This document shows positions 13,501 through 24,983 of a stretch of DNA of 64,000 bases, piece by piece. The DNA lies in NCBI GenBank assembly GCA_914767715.1, contig OU612067.1, forward strand, positions 27,502,162-27,566,161, read 5' to 3'. The notes below the pieces were generated by a model. That model was not told where the DNA came from and searched no databases. It worked only from the letters and a program-made list of their open reading frames with translations. The position numbers and the translations under genes were made by a program. The DNA is from Membranipora membranacea (taxonomy: Eukaryota; Bryozoa; Gymnolaemata; Cheilostomatida; Membraniporidae). Each line of letters opens with the position of its first letter. The stretch's first letter is position 1.

Positions 13501-15617
13501 ACAGCTGAGGAAAAACAGATGGAAAGCACATTTAATGAGCGCAGACGATGGGTCACCACAGAACCTAACATCACGGTGACAGATGTTTTCGAAAAGTTTC
13601 CTCTCTTCATGCGGAATCCGATAGAGGTAAACATGTTATATCGAGAATTCTTACCAGAATATACTCAGTTCAGCATAAAATAGCGCAGCTTTTGCTGCGA
13701 ATATTACAGGATTTGAGTACTCCCGTGGCCATATATGTGATTATCAAATCATGCTACTTAGTTAAAATCTAATAAGGCTTCTGTCTATCTTGTGTCTCAA
13801 CCTGAATAGTTTTTTTCTATGTGATGCAAGGGATGCTTCTAGCTGTTGTTCGTTTCTTCATGAGTTTCATCAATGTTTGATTGATTTTGATTTTGTTGTT
13901 TGGTGATACCTGTTGGAGACAATTAGTACCCTCCGTAGAATGTTAGCACACTTAAGTTCATCCACTTACATCACTCTGAATAACATCATCCATTATCAAT
14001 ATGTTAAATCTCCGATATGATATACCCCAATAATGATGTGTTCAAAATGTATACTCTCCTAAAGCAATACTAGAGTTGTCTTCTCCCATAACATGAGGGG
14101 CCAACTCCCAATTGAATATGAAGAAAAAAAAAACATCCAAATGATCAGTTGCCAAGTAACCTCAAAGCTTCAAATCCCTAGTCAGTTGATGACAGCCAAA
14201 TGTCAATATGATACCACTTGATATGCAGCCACTATTTCTCAATAGTTTTCCAGTGATTAAACTGAGTTAGTTATGTTATGACTTGTGACTAGACTTCCTT
14301 TTAATTCTAGATACATAAAGAATTTGGGCGCATTCTCCCCACCGTCGACTTCGAGGAGTTTACAGGATTCGTGGAAAAGTGGCTAGAAAGAGTTGAAACT
14401 GCAGGTAAGCCAATGTTTTCCTTAAAGTGAAAACTTAGTGTACTCAATCTAGTTGCAGCCTACCAATAAATCGAATCAAAGTGTTTAGGACGACTGCTGC
14501 TCAATCGTCTATGAATGTTGAGATGCGATAGCCATATTAGTATTAAACCTTGACATGATACTTTACCAAGCACAACATTTGAGTACAACGTGGGATATGT
14601 AGTGATATCAATTTGTGTACTAGAAATGTATTTGCAGTCCGCAGTTCAGATCTTTGATGATAACCGGTTCAATTTCAATCTGTGATTACGAGTTCAAGAA
14701 TTGCAGTAGACTTAGCAGCTTGTCATGAACAATCTGATGATTTTTTGCACTATAACTGAAAAATGCAGTGATCAATACCACCAAATTTATCACAACAAGC
14801 AGCTGAACCTATTGTAGTTTTCTCATTCTTAATTGGATCAAGATTGATTGAGTTACAAAAAATATGAATTGCTGGCTGCAAATCAATGATAACACCATTG
14901 CCACCAGACATTTCAATGCCGTATCTCACCCACACAGTTATATATCTCGCTGTCTCAATGCCATCCCTCCATAGTACCTGTTTCTAGAAAAATTGTGGCA
15001 TCCCCTGAGGCATTGTAGTTGCTCCCATCAACCACATCTATCTATAAGTTATATTCATTTGGCTGGTAAATTCCCCGCATCAGGGTAGAGCAGATAGACA
15101 TTTACAATTTGTGGTATCTCTTCCCCCCAGCCGGTTAGCTTCTAATTGACAATATTAAACATAGCTGAAAATAGCATTTCAGTGCAAGATTTATACAGAC
15201 ATTTTAACAATTGTGAAAATTATTGTGAGATTATCTTTTGCAATCTTCTATCTTTTAGAGAATCTCATAACGATGGTGAAGTTTCTGAGCCAGAAGGCAA
15301 AGCCGGAGACAGAGTTGATCTTGGAGGCTGACCCTGTCAGCAGTGCGCTGTGCACTAAAGTGCCAGTGCTCACATACTTCAGCCGGAAGGTCTCTGTTGT
15401 GGTGCCTGGAGGCTCAGTCCTCAAGGCAAGGACCATGGCCGAGGCAGTCCGGCTGTTGTTTATGCTGTTCTGGGTATGTAACATCGAATACCCAGACAGC
15501 ATAAAATCTTTTTATGGAGTACTTGACAAATTTTGTCGGATCATTTATAAAAAAAGAATAAATCTGGGCCAACGTGCGAGAGATGCGGCGTGCCGTGTAA
15601 TGAGAGAGTCCATCTAA
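7512..15617 (+). CDS. SAM-domain protein, SAMD3-like (12 exons)
   Basis: Exons: 7512-7614, 7951-8066, 9228-9317, 9690-9740, 10559-10708, 11088-11222, 11868-12046, 12554-12647, 12953-13115, 13469-13626, 14311-14404 and 15259-15617. They sum to 1692 bases, 563 residues plus TAA-type stop, and every junction is GT-AG and in phase. Residues ~15-73 (FDEHILHQFGQNVVSIAQ through KLDYQDLNMF) look like a SAM-type helical domain, normally a protein-interaction module. Residues ~75-200 are Ser/Thr-rich and acidic, probably disordered. The rest (ILDPVIVNLELQKLRDIA, KLVEFFP, RRRWVTTEPNITV, RLLFMLFWVCNIEYP) matches what I recall of SAMD3-like proteins, which are about 500 residues in vertebrates. The last exon is read through a possible GT at 15473 because the following residues fit the family and end cleanly. 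Function unknown. It is head to head with a transposase-related gene. Confidence 0.75.
8763..8790. repeat. Short palindrome
   Basis: CCAATGAACTA is followed a few bases later by its reverse complement. A related copy occurs near 57528-57562, so it is probably part of a dispersed repeat. It lies in an intron of the SAMD3-like gene. Confidence 0.4.
8991..9062. repeat. Perfect 19-bp inverted repeat
   Basis: GAGTTACAAGCATGTATAC at 8991-9009 is exactly inverted at 9044-9062, with a 34-base loop. This is probably a small foldback repeat. It lies in the second intron of the SAMD3-like gene. Confidence 0.6.
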
Positions 15618-16035
15618 TTAAAAATCTAACATTTTAAATATTTTTTATAATCCACTTTTAAATTTTTTAATCCGAATTTTCTCACATCTCACATAATACA
15701 CAAATTTTATTCCCAAAATGGCTGCTAACCAGCAGTTGTATTTTTTACTCAGGCATTGTTTTTATACATTTTATAGCCCTAAAATACCTTCTTTTGTTAA
15801 GAAATCTCTTATTTTTACTTCTTTCTTTTCATATTCATACTCAATTTTGATAAAAAATAAAGCAAGTGTGAACTACAAATAATTTATCGTATAATATTTT
15901 GCACTACATGGAAGCAGAAAAGTAAACAGACAAATCGAGGTCTCAATCATCTCCTACTTGACTCGAACAAATCATATAGAAAGTTACTCTGAAACCTCCA
16001 GCCTAACAAATTACACTCAAGAGTGGTTTGGTAGT
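15618..16035. other. AT-rich 3' flank of the SAMD3-like gene
   Basis: No open frame of note. A polyadenylation-type AATAAA lies at 15856-15861, about 240 bases past the stop, suitable for ending the SAMD3-like transcript. Confidence 0.4.
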
Positions 16036-16427
16036 GAAACCACGATACTATTGGAGTGACCATTCTTTGTAATCCTTATGAAACCAGTGTTATTACATTA
16101 CACATTTGTTGGTTTCTAATCAACACACAGTATTTTAGTTTCAATTATGAACTAGTATCAAAATGAAACTACCGTGCGATTATAGATCATCAATTAGTGT
16201 ATACACATAATTAGCAATTGAGACAGTTTTGAAACCACCGTGCGATTATATTAGTACTATTGTGCATTTGTTTACATTGGGCCATTGACTAGCCTGGACT
16301 GGGTACAATGATGACCTAGCATTAAAATGAAACCACCGTGCGATTAAATACAATACAGTACCAATTAAGTTTGATACTGCATTGAAACCACGGTGGCACC
16401 CGTTGGGGCGAAACCACCGTGGTATGT
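16036..16427 (+). repeat. Cluster of the motif GAAACCACCGTGCGATTA
   Basis: Full or near-full copies start at 16165, 16231 and 16329. Shorter variants (GAAACCAC plus divergent tails) start at 16036, 16384 and 16410. Spacing is irregular, about 26 to 130 bases. The cluster sits just downstream of the SAMD3-like gene. Short motifs repeated near an end are typical of subterminal regions of CACTA-type transposons, so this may be the right end of a large element (inference). Confidence 0.6.
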
Positions 16428-16916
16428 AAAAAGTTTCAATATTAAACCAAAATTTATGAGTGTGTGACCAATTTTATTTTACAGGTTGAATGGGGATTGG
16501 CTACAATGTAAATAGGTAACTATTTCTAGTGCATGTGGTGGTGGTGGCTTCCAAAGAACCTGCATGATCCCTTTTCCGCTTTCCCTGCCTTTGCATGAAT
16601 TTCAGAACGCTTCTGCTTCCAAAATGAGCCGTGCTATAATATGAGTACTTAGTGTTTAAGCTTCGACTAATGCGCTCTATCATACATCTATCTCATACTT
16701 TTCGGCATTGTACCACCTGTCGGTCTGCATGCACTGCACGCTTTTACTAACCTCTCACCCTTTCGAGGAGTCGGTCATTTACAATCGGAATAATTCGCAT
16801 GAGATACATTGTATTGCATTTTCAAGTGAATAATGTCATATTCCTGTTACTGTTACTGTTACTGTTACGATCCCAAGAACCAATAATTTCTTAGATGTTA
16901 TGTTTCTTCATTCCAG
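16428..16916. other. Intergenic stretch with a small tandem repeat
   Basis: No coding signal recognised. It contains about four tandem CTGTTA units around 16843-16868. Confidence 0.4.
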
Positions 16917-17453
16917 TTCATGAAACGCACGGCACTGCTGAGAAGCAGAGAGAGAGTGATGATGAGGCAAGAGAGCAGGATGAGGACGAGAGCGAAGACG
17001 AAGGAAGTAACGAGGATGAGAACGAAGAAGAGTGTGAAGTCAGTGAAAATATGGAGGCTGATGTGGAAGCTGATGCTGAAATTGGAGTGATGGAGGTAAG
17101 AGAAGTCAAACTTCAAAGGTTAGGGCTTATGTAGAACTCCGACAGATGAGGCCTCGCAAATTAAAGTAGTACCCTTAAATTGCCTTGTTCCAAATGTGTT
17201 TTGAATCACCTGTTTGCAGACCTCCCTGTCTTGATATCGGATTGCCTTGTGCTCTGTTGTTGAACTGTAGCCTCCCGTGGGTAGTAGGTAGAGGCCTAGT
17301 GATAACCCCCTTTGCCTCACTGTAATCATTGATTGACCTGATTCCCAGTCCAGTTCCTCCCAGCTATCTTGCAAAGATAGTTGTATAATTCAAAGCCATT
17401 CCCTTCTCCCCCCCGTTTAGTTATTTATTTTATCAATACCTCTTCCCTCCCAT

Positions 17454-17591
17454 TAATTATATTGTCCAAACCTCTTCCCCTGGCCCATTTGCTTCCTTTT
17501 GTCTCGCCGGACGAATAAGTAATAATTATATTGTCCAAACCTCTTCCCCTGGCCCCTTTGCTTCCTTGTGTCTCGCCTGACGAATAAGTAA
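17454..17591. repeat. 69-bp tandem duplication
   Basis: The unit 17454-17522 is repeated at 17523-17591 with a handful of substitutions. Both contain TTGTCCAAACCTCTTCCCCT and end CGAATAAGTAA. No coding meaning is seen. Confidence 0.8.
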
Positions 17592-18980
17592 ATTTCCGTC
17601 TGTCCGGTAAATTTCAGTTAGCCAGGATAACCAAGGATATAAAACTTTTCTATACATGGATAGATGCTTTTGTTGTTTTTGTGTCCGTAAGAGGCCGTTT
17701 TTTTTTAGTTGATGGCTATGTTAAGACACATTGAGATTGAGATTGATAAGCAGATTTATAATAAGGGCAATGATGGTTTTCTGTGCGACCACAAATTCAG
17801 GGTATGGAAAGCGGATTTCCCCACGTTGGCCTGGGGAACTTTAAGGCCTAGGTCAGAAGACCGGTAAAAAATGACGCAGTAACATGTGTTGTAATTTTTT
17901 CAATTATGGGGCTTGCTCTTGGGACCTATGCGCATCAGTCACGCCTGTAATAGATGAGGGGACAAAAATCATGGCGTTGCCAAGTGTAGGATTAGAAGGA
18001 CCAGTTAAACACTTGTACAGCTTGGTAGCTATATATATGACATCTGCGGATATGACTGGACCCTATTAATAGCATAGTAGCATTCAGTCTATTTTTGGAT
18101 AGCTGTTTAAATTATGTATAGCTTTAACTGCATGACTGTGTGCTACTCTTGTCTTTTGGTTTGGTTATGTTCTTGACATAAGGACGACAAGTAACATATG
18201 GTGAACTTGTCGGCGTCCTATTCTTTGCCAAATCACCATATACAAATTTGAACAATCGTCTTCAAGGCAGCTCCATAACCGGGGGTTCAAGAATGGTTTC
18301 TCACTCGGCATTGACAGACTTTGGATTCCAAAGAAGACGGCGTCATATTTTTGCCAATGTTTGTATTGAAGGTGTAATTACCAAATAATGACTAAGGCTA
18401 TGGTCACACTTGGAAACTTATGTCCGAGTCACTGTCCTGGTTTTTATTTTAGACTATTACAGCCTGCGGTTGCCAGGATACAGCCTTGAATTGTGTGTAC
18501 ACACATAGTGGGGCGCTTACGGATAGGATGATTAGGGAGGGCACTGCAACCCCTGTAAGTTAAAATTATGTTTTAGCAATATTACGTACTTTTGGACTTT
18601 TCCCACAAGGCGAGTTATGAGCTTATTCTGGTCATGAATTCACTGTGAAAAGTTGGCATGCTGGACATCCAAAAATCCACCAGGTAAACACCATAAACCA
18701 CCATACAAACATGAAAGTTGAATTACAAACATCAAATTTGACACAACAAAAATGAAAATCCACCATGCAAACATTCGAGTCCGCATAGAAAAAATGTACC
18801 CATCTGTTCTTTGACCAATTGTTCAACAGATGGCACTCCATAGTTATCATATCCTCCGCCAAGTAAGATCTGGCGTTTTTATGTCAGTTTGTAGAGTATA
18901 TTGCTTGCAATTGTAAAACGGTTATGAAAAAAAAAGATAAGGGTGTGCATAGTCCAATTGTGGTTGTGTAGAGTACATGA

Positions 18981-19670
18981 ATGGGCTTAGCGGCGTTCAA
19001 AACCACAAAATATACACCGCTAAGTGGACACGGTTGTGAGCTGGGGCCCTTTTTAGGAGCCGAAATTGATAACATTAGAAAACTATCAAATGCAGTGAAA
19101 AATCCTAGAGAAAATCTCCATTATTGCAATGGAAAACCGGGGTCACATGCTATTTTTTACATGACAATGGGAGAATGATGAAGAAGCGTGCCAACAAATA
19201 ATGAAAATTGTCAGGGCCAGGATCAATCCATTCGCTTATTCTCAGAATTCACTAGTGAGTTGTGAGTGGTAATGAAGCACCATCAGATGTCAGCAAAGAT
19301 CTTGAGACTGCTCAACAAAAAGGAGAACAAAAGTTAACAGAGTTTGCTGCAACTAGACTTACAGCATCCACAACTGATTTCACTGTATCTATCGAGGCCA
19401 ACAAGTTTTAGGCATTCAGCAGCACAAAGTAAATCCAGACTAACAAATAAAAGCACAGTAACATGTTAACCAGGACATTTTGATCGCTTGCTTAGAGTCA
19501 GTCAACAGCGTCAAGTTAGCGTGGAGGAAGTGATGTCATACTCTTTGGGAGAGGTCAGCTGGGGTCTTTTTTCTACTGATGGTGGTATATTCAAGGCTGC
19601 TAAGTCAATGTTCATGACTGGCATTGAAAAACAACTGAGGGAGATCCAAGTTCCAGGTAAAATGTGCTAT
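18981..19670 (+). pseudogene. Degenerate fragment of a multicopy invertebrate ORF family
   Basis: Around 19190-19440 the readable frames give INPFAYSQNSL, then SKDLETAQQKGEQKLTEF, and from 19475 on DRLLRVSQQRQ, VEEVMSYSLGEVSWGLFSTD. The pattern (INPF..., DL.TA..KG...F, then a core resembling EVLSYSLGPLPWSLATADG) is one I recall from many uncharacterised, repeated genes of cnidarians and other invertebrates. Stop codons near 19253 and 19411 and frame changes show it is dead. It lies inside an intron-sized gap of the KDZ gene, so it may be a later insertion. Function unknown. Confidence 0.45.
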
Positions 19671-21164
19671 AAGGAGGCAGAAGAGTTACCACATCTAGAT
19701 AGGCTGATTGTATTATTTTACCAATCCTACTTTTTGATATTGTTCCTATTGTCAGAATGCAGAACTAAAATTAAAACGACAGCTATATTTGATATAGAAC
19801 TGAACTGTTACATAGTCCTTACTTTTAATCAACCATCAACCTTCTTTGATTCCAGAAGTGTTTTCCACGAGCCCACTATATCGCGCTGGATACGATGTGC
19901 AAGTACTGGGTTGGCTGAAAAGAATCAATCAATCAAGATCAGAATCACAGAAGCCCTTCCTCAGCATACTTCACGCCAAATCACACCAATGGAAATGCCA
20001 GGTAAGCAGCAGATTTAGGACATATGTGTCGAAACCAAGGAATATTTAATGCTTATGTGGACTATATTGCTGTCTTAGCAGACACCATTTAAAAAATGAT
20101 TAATAATATACTTTTGTCTTTCAAATGCTTAGCAAACCCACCACTACTCCTGGAATAAATAGTAAGCTGGAATAAAATTATTGTGTAGCTGGGGCCCCTC
20201 TCTCAGCACTAAGCGCTCAATGGGATGACAACTCCGGCACTGCTCAAACCAACCTTGAAATAATGAGGTAGAGCTTGACTGTAATATACAATTGTGTTTC
20301 GGCGTATAGGTATCTTGGAGTGGTCGGTGTATAGAAGGTGTAGGGTTGAGTACGGGTGAGACGACAGAACAGGCCAACAGCTACATGTCGAGACTTGGCG
20401 CAGTCACTAAAACTATGGAAGCCACAGGTCAGCAAATGAATGTTAACACTATATACTGTCAGTGCTCTCTGTAGTGGTAATACGTATTCAATGTGAGACC
20501 AGCCTACACAGGCAAGTGATATGATAGGCAAAGCCAAAGACAAAACATGCAATATTGTCTTTGGACACTTTGGGATCTTTTACAGACTTAGGCTATAGCT
20601 TTCTAATTTTAGGAAGGCGTCGAAGATGGTGCAGAGTTTTGGAATCTCCGTAAACTTCTGGACCTGCCTGCACAGATTAAAAAGAACTTAGCCAAGGTAA
20701 TACAATGATAATGTACAGTTGTCTATAACATTGGAAGCTTTTGTTTCAAACGAGAATGCATATAATTTTTTCTGTAATGACATCATGTATCACCTAACAA
20801 CACATGTTGCTATCCTGAATTAGGTCCTTACTCAACAAGTCTGACATCTCTAATGAGTGAATTATTTAGTTAATACTTTGAGCTTGCCTATTTGATGAAA
20901 ACAACTCCTACAAAACATTGTGGAGATTGTTAAGTTTATTATGTTTGCAGTTGCCATTCCATCTTTACATGCTCATACTAATATCACAAAACTGACAGAG
21001 ACAGTCAACTCCCACTGCCAGTCACTAGACTTAGCTTCGGAAAGTTTGGGTGTTCTTGCAGAGGATCTGAAAAATGTTGGCACAGGTAAGTAATCTCACA
21101 CTCACTCCCTCTATCTCTCATGAGCTACTACTTTCTGGCTACTTGTTATCGGCAACATTTTATA

Positions 21165-21655
21165 GACAGTTTTCTGAGCTCATATTTATGCCTCAATTCG
21201 GAGTTGTCCTCTCTCCAGTTTGGTACTTTTAACCCAGGCCGCATAGGAAAAACCTGCTGAAAAGAGGGTTTTCTTGATAACCGCTTATAACAGGATAAAA
21301 ATTATTTTTGATTCAGAATCTGCAGTATTGAAAACTCATATGGACATAGTTTGAGAAATAGTTTTAGTATTTGGATAGTCAATTATAGCATTTTCTGCCT
21401 GTTTTGCGGACAATTTGGCAGAATTTTTCATGAGTTTCGTTACTAAAATGAAGATTTATCAACATTCAAGCCTCCAATGATTTGGAAACCCTGTCTCACA
21501 GGGTTTTCAATGGTGGAGACTCTGAATCTAACATTAGCGGTTTTCAAGATAACCCTCTTTCAGCAGGTTTTTCCTGTGCGGCGTGGGTTAAAAGTACCAA
21601 ACTGGAGAGAGGACAACTCCGAATTGAGGCATAAATAAGAGCTCAGAAAACTGTC
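21165..21655. mobile_element. 491-bp non-autonomous DNA transposon with long inverted repeats
   Basis: Left arm 21165-21285 and right arm about 21533-21655 are near-identical inverted repeats of roughly 120 bases, starting GACAGTTTTCTGAGCTC. The dinucleotide TA flanks both ends (21163-21164, 21656-21657), consistent with a TA target duplication. The interior is non-coding. It sits in an intron between two KDZ exons. Confidence 0.8.
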
Positions 21656-23638
21656 TATTGTCTACAACTTCAAAACGGGCAGTTAGACTCACTTTGATTG
21701 TGTAAACCTGTAGGATATGACATATTATCTGTGTGAGTTAATTTTATTTCTACATAGGTTTGAACCCTGTTGAGAGAAAGATCGAGGAGTTGGCTTGCTC
21801 TTACAACCAACGCACTAGTGAAATCCACAACACTGCTGGTAAGCATAATTATCAACATAAATTCTAAGTTCGATAATTGGCCATTTGTCCTCAAAAAACC
21901 TTAAAGTCTTTATATTTTTACTGTCTATGCATATAGTTGCACATAAAACTGTCAAAATCACATTAAGTGTCCCCAGTTTATTAAGTTTAAAACATTGTAA
22001 TGTTTTTCATTCTAGAGACAAGTAAGAGGAGAGCAGCCAAACGGCGTCAGCTCACTGCAGAAAAGGCAAAGCTGACAAGACAGGCTGAGATCTATAACAA
22101 GAATAACCTTGGTGTATCAGTAGACTCAATCCTCGCAGCTGTGACCACGATGCAATTCCCTTGGTGAAGCAGATCTTGTGGTGAGTGACAATGCTTGTTA
22201 TTCACTGTAGAAAATTTAGCTTGAACAGGATTTTGATTAATATTGATTGATAGCAACACAGACACTCATGTCGTTTGTGCCTCAGGGATGTGATATTGTA
22301 TTGACTTGCAGTATCACATAATCAACTATCAATCGAAATAAAGTATACCGGTACCGCTATGTTACTGTGATAGCTGTTATCTGGTTTGTTGTAGTTTCTC
22401 AAAAAACACCAGAAGTGCTGAAAGCTGTTGAGGATTTTCATCTTCTGAACCGCACCAAAGAGGAAATCCCCATCTTAGAGCGAGAAAGAGATAACATTAT
22501 AAAGAGTTCTCAGTGAGTATACCAAGCCTCAGTTATGATTTTTGGCTTGCGTGTGGTGATAAAACTTTTGATATGCGCTTTCAGTATGTTGTCAATGCAG
22601 AATCTTACGAAGGGTTCAAGTATCTCAGTTGCTTTATTAAACCTGAGAGCAAATTTGTATGACCAACAGTTTACAGGAAATAAGTTAGTTTTGTGTTCCT
22701 TGGTTGAAGGATGGCTAACACTAGTAAAATTTGTTTTCTAGGTATGAGATGCAGATCCTCGAAAAATGGTTTTCTACAAAGTATAGTAGATAATGCAAGA
22801 GACCTCTTCACTGATCACATTGAGGTAGGCTATAAGTTTCTAGCCAAATTTCAAGTTCGTTGCATATGAGAATGCTGTGGCTTGTGAGAGCAGGATATAA
22901 AATTACCTGTTCATCGATTTATGTCTCAGTGATTTCTCGAAAAGAAATAAGATGAGGACTGCCCTATCTGTGTATTTGCCTAAAACATCAGATGAGTCAG
23001 CCAGGATGGATCTAATTGTTCTCACCTCTCTGTGATTTTGTCTGGAATGCATTGCAGTCTATGCCCAAGTCTCTTTTGAAAAGCATATATTGACAGAACT
23101 CCAACCCCTAAGGTTTTATTATCTCATATTTCAGACATCGCCTTTGAAAACATGTCATGCACACATATTGTGTATCTGCTCAAAATCTATCATGGTTTTT
23201 CTTTTAGCCCATGGACATAATGATGATGTTTCAAGATGACCAGATGGAAGAAGATGGAGACATCAGAGAGGTGGATTAATGGCATGGACGCCGCTGGTGT
23301 TTATCTTCAATCCTGTTCAGTGTTATGGAAAAGTTCAGGCTTGCTCGTACTAACTTTTAGCTGCATGCTAAACTGAGATATTTTCAGATTGCTTTATATT
23401 TCACCTTTTTTACACATGCATATATAATGATAAATACTTAGTTGTAGTAGCAGTTTTAGTGGTTTTCAGATTGTTGATCGGCCAAAATAACAACTATTGA
23501 AAACCTGATAGTATCTTCAAGCTTGGCAATCTTGGAACGAGCTGCAGAAGGCAATTTGTGTTAATTTTCACCTGATATTTTCTCTGCATTCTCTATTCAT
23601 CTTGCTCAGCAGATTTTAACAATTACTTTTGTTTTAGA

Positions 23639-23842
23639 TAAAAGAGCATGGGGAACACAGACCTTGAGAATACAAGGGAAAAACATGCATGTGCCAAAGG
23701 AGATATATGACAATCAGCTGCCTAGCACTCACAAGATTCTGCCACCGCTGATGCAGAAACTGCTATCCAGATTGATGGAGTACAAACACGAGGGGCGACC
23801 TTCTGCCAAGGCCATTCTGGGACGGCTTGATGAAATACGCTA
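23639..23842 (+). CDS. Unassigned terminal exon
   Basis: After a TTTTAG acceptor the sequence reads openly for about 66 codons, including HVPKEIYDNQLPSTHKILPP and HEGRPSAKAILGRLDEIR, to a TAA at 23840-23842. AATAAA follows within 50 bases (about 23882). The C-terminal piece is faintly like the end of a protein kinase domain, but too short to call. It may be the last exon of the preceding gene or an exon of something else. Confidence 0.35.
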
Positions 23843-24026
23843 ACATACGGACAATATGTTTATTTATATACAGACCAGTGTAAATAAAAACGAAAGATAC
23901 TGTGGCTAAAATTTGATAATAAATGCATGTGAAGAGGATAATATTGCAACGCTACTCTGCATTGACATTAGCTACAACTGTACGTGACATGTCTGTAAAT
24001 AAAATATTTTTGGGAATGTTTACATT

Positions 24027-24333
24027 CACTATGATTCCATGTTGCGATTTCGTTCGGATTTCGCCCCATGGAAATGACATTAAAGTCACTTTCAGATTGT
24101 GGCGAAATTTTTGGATGCGAATAACCATACCGTGTTAATTCGACTGACTTCCTAATTGGCTGCATGGCTGAATGGTTAGCGCGCTTGCAAACAATACCTT
24201 CAAAGGGATTACACACGGGAGACTGGGGTTCATGTTTTTCATGTTTTTCGATCATGGGAATGGTTAGAATCCACTAGATTCTAACCATTCGAAATTGGAG
24301 TGAACCACAAATTCGAAGCATGGAACCATAGTG
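24027..24333. mobile_element. MITE family A, copy 3, opposite orientation
   Basis: Inverted ends CACTATGATTCCATG and CATGGAACCATAGTG, again flanked by ATT. On the plus strand about 24161-24235 carries an A-box-like TGGCTGAATGGTTAGCG and a decayed B-box (GGGGTTCATG). It is reversed relative to the copy at 6195-6472. Confidence 0.65.
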
Positions 24334-24457
24334 ATTTCAAAAGTTAACAAGCTATCAATTCTTTATTTAACTTTTTTGATTTTGCTAGTCTGGGTAAATT
24401 ATGTACATACACGTGTGTAGTAAAACAAGATATTGAAATATTTGTGCACAATACATT

Positions 24458-24671
24458 ATGATTTATACGACTATATACTGCTCCAAAGATCCAGAGGATT
24501 ATGACTTTGGATTGGAGTCATCTGACAATAAAGAATACCAACGGCTAGCGGACCTGCTGCATGCCTCAATGAAGTGTATGTGGTCATCAAGAGCAATGAC
24601 CTCATATATCATGAAGCTGATTGACTATGTTCAGGCTTACCTTAACACCAGAGAAATTGCATCATTTATGC
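24458..24671 (+). CDS. Possible exon, product unknown
   Basis: Open for 71 codons and followed directly by a good splice donor (GCG|GTAAGTT). The translation has DYDFGLESSDNKEYQRLADL and a helical C-terminal half. I do not recognise it. The next coding signal downstream is the Mutator-like remnant. Confidence 0.25.
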
Positions 24672-24983
24672 GGTAAGTTATTGATGGTTTTTTTAAAGTT
24701 TTAAAATGATTTGCCCTTGCCATCATAAGCAACTTGGGCGATACAAGCTGCATCTGCCACTTTGTTTTCAACACTGAGAATTTGGCAAAGGTGTAATAAT
24801 ATATTGTTAAATGATGCAGCCTTGTGCAAGAATTTTGAAATTAGTTGGGTTTGGTAGAGGAACTGTTCTTCTTATTTATTTGCGGACAAATGAGTATGAT
24901 ATTATAATAATTAATAATACTCGATTACTTTTATCAAATCTACTCTTTTGTACTCTTCTTATTTTTCTTATGGTTTGTTTTTA

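Larger units (their letters stand above)
16917..23279 (+). pseudogene. KDZ-type (Kyakuja/Dileera/Zisupton) transposase, multi-exon and broken
   Basis: Recognised exons: 16917-17095 (strongly acidic), 18463-18554 (CGCQDT...MIREGTATP), 19856-20001 (GYDVQVLGWLKR, LHAKSHQWKCQ), 20310-20427 (WSGRCIEGVGLSTGETTEQ, YMSRLGAVTKTM), 20613-20696 (EFWNLRKL), 20951-21085, 21758-21838, 22016-22180 (SKRRAAKRRQLTAEKAKL, MQFPW), 22395-22512 (FHLLNRTKEEI), 22742-22824 and 23208-23279. The order YD, HAKxHxWxCQ, GxGxxTGExxEQ, TKxM, WN, FPW and LLxRxxEEI follows KDZ transposases. Evidence of decay is a TGA at 22165-22167 in the frame that joins both neighbours, a frame shift in 22742-22824, phase clashes at 20427/20613 and 20696/20951, and a missing stretch of the catalytic core between 18554 and 19856. 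The acidic first exon may belong to another gene. Confidence 0.6.

Noticed and set aside
15473-15480. Splice donor ending the SAMD3-like protein after FMLFW
   Set aside because: Reading on through gives family-like residues and a clean stop at 15615-15617; no suitable downstream exon was found.
16036-16427. CRISPR-like array of 18-base repeats
   Set aside because: Spacing is irregular (26 to about 130 bases), repeats vary, there are no cas genes and the DNA is from an animal. Subterminal or dispersed repeats fit better.
16898-17116. Hydrophobic or Ser-rich frames antisense to the acidic exon
   Set aside because: They are the complementary reading of GAG/GAT-rich coding DNA on the plus strand.
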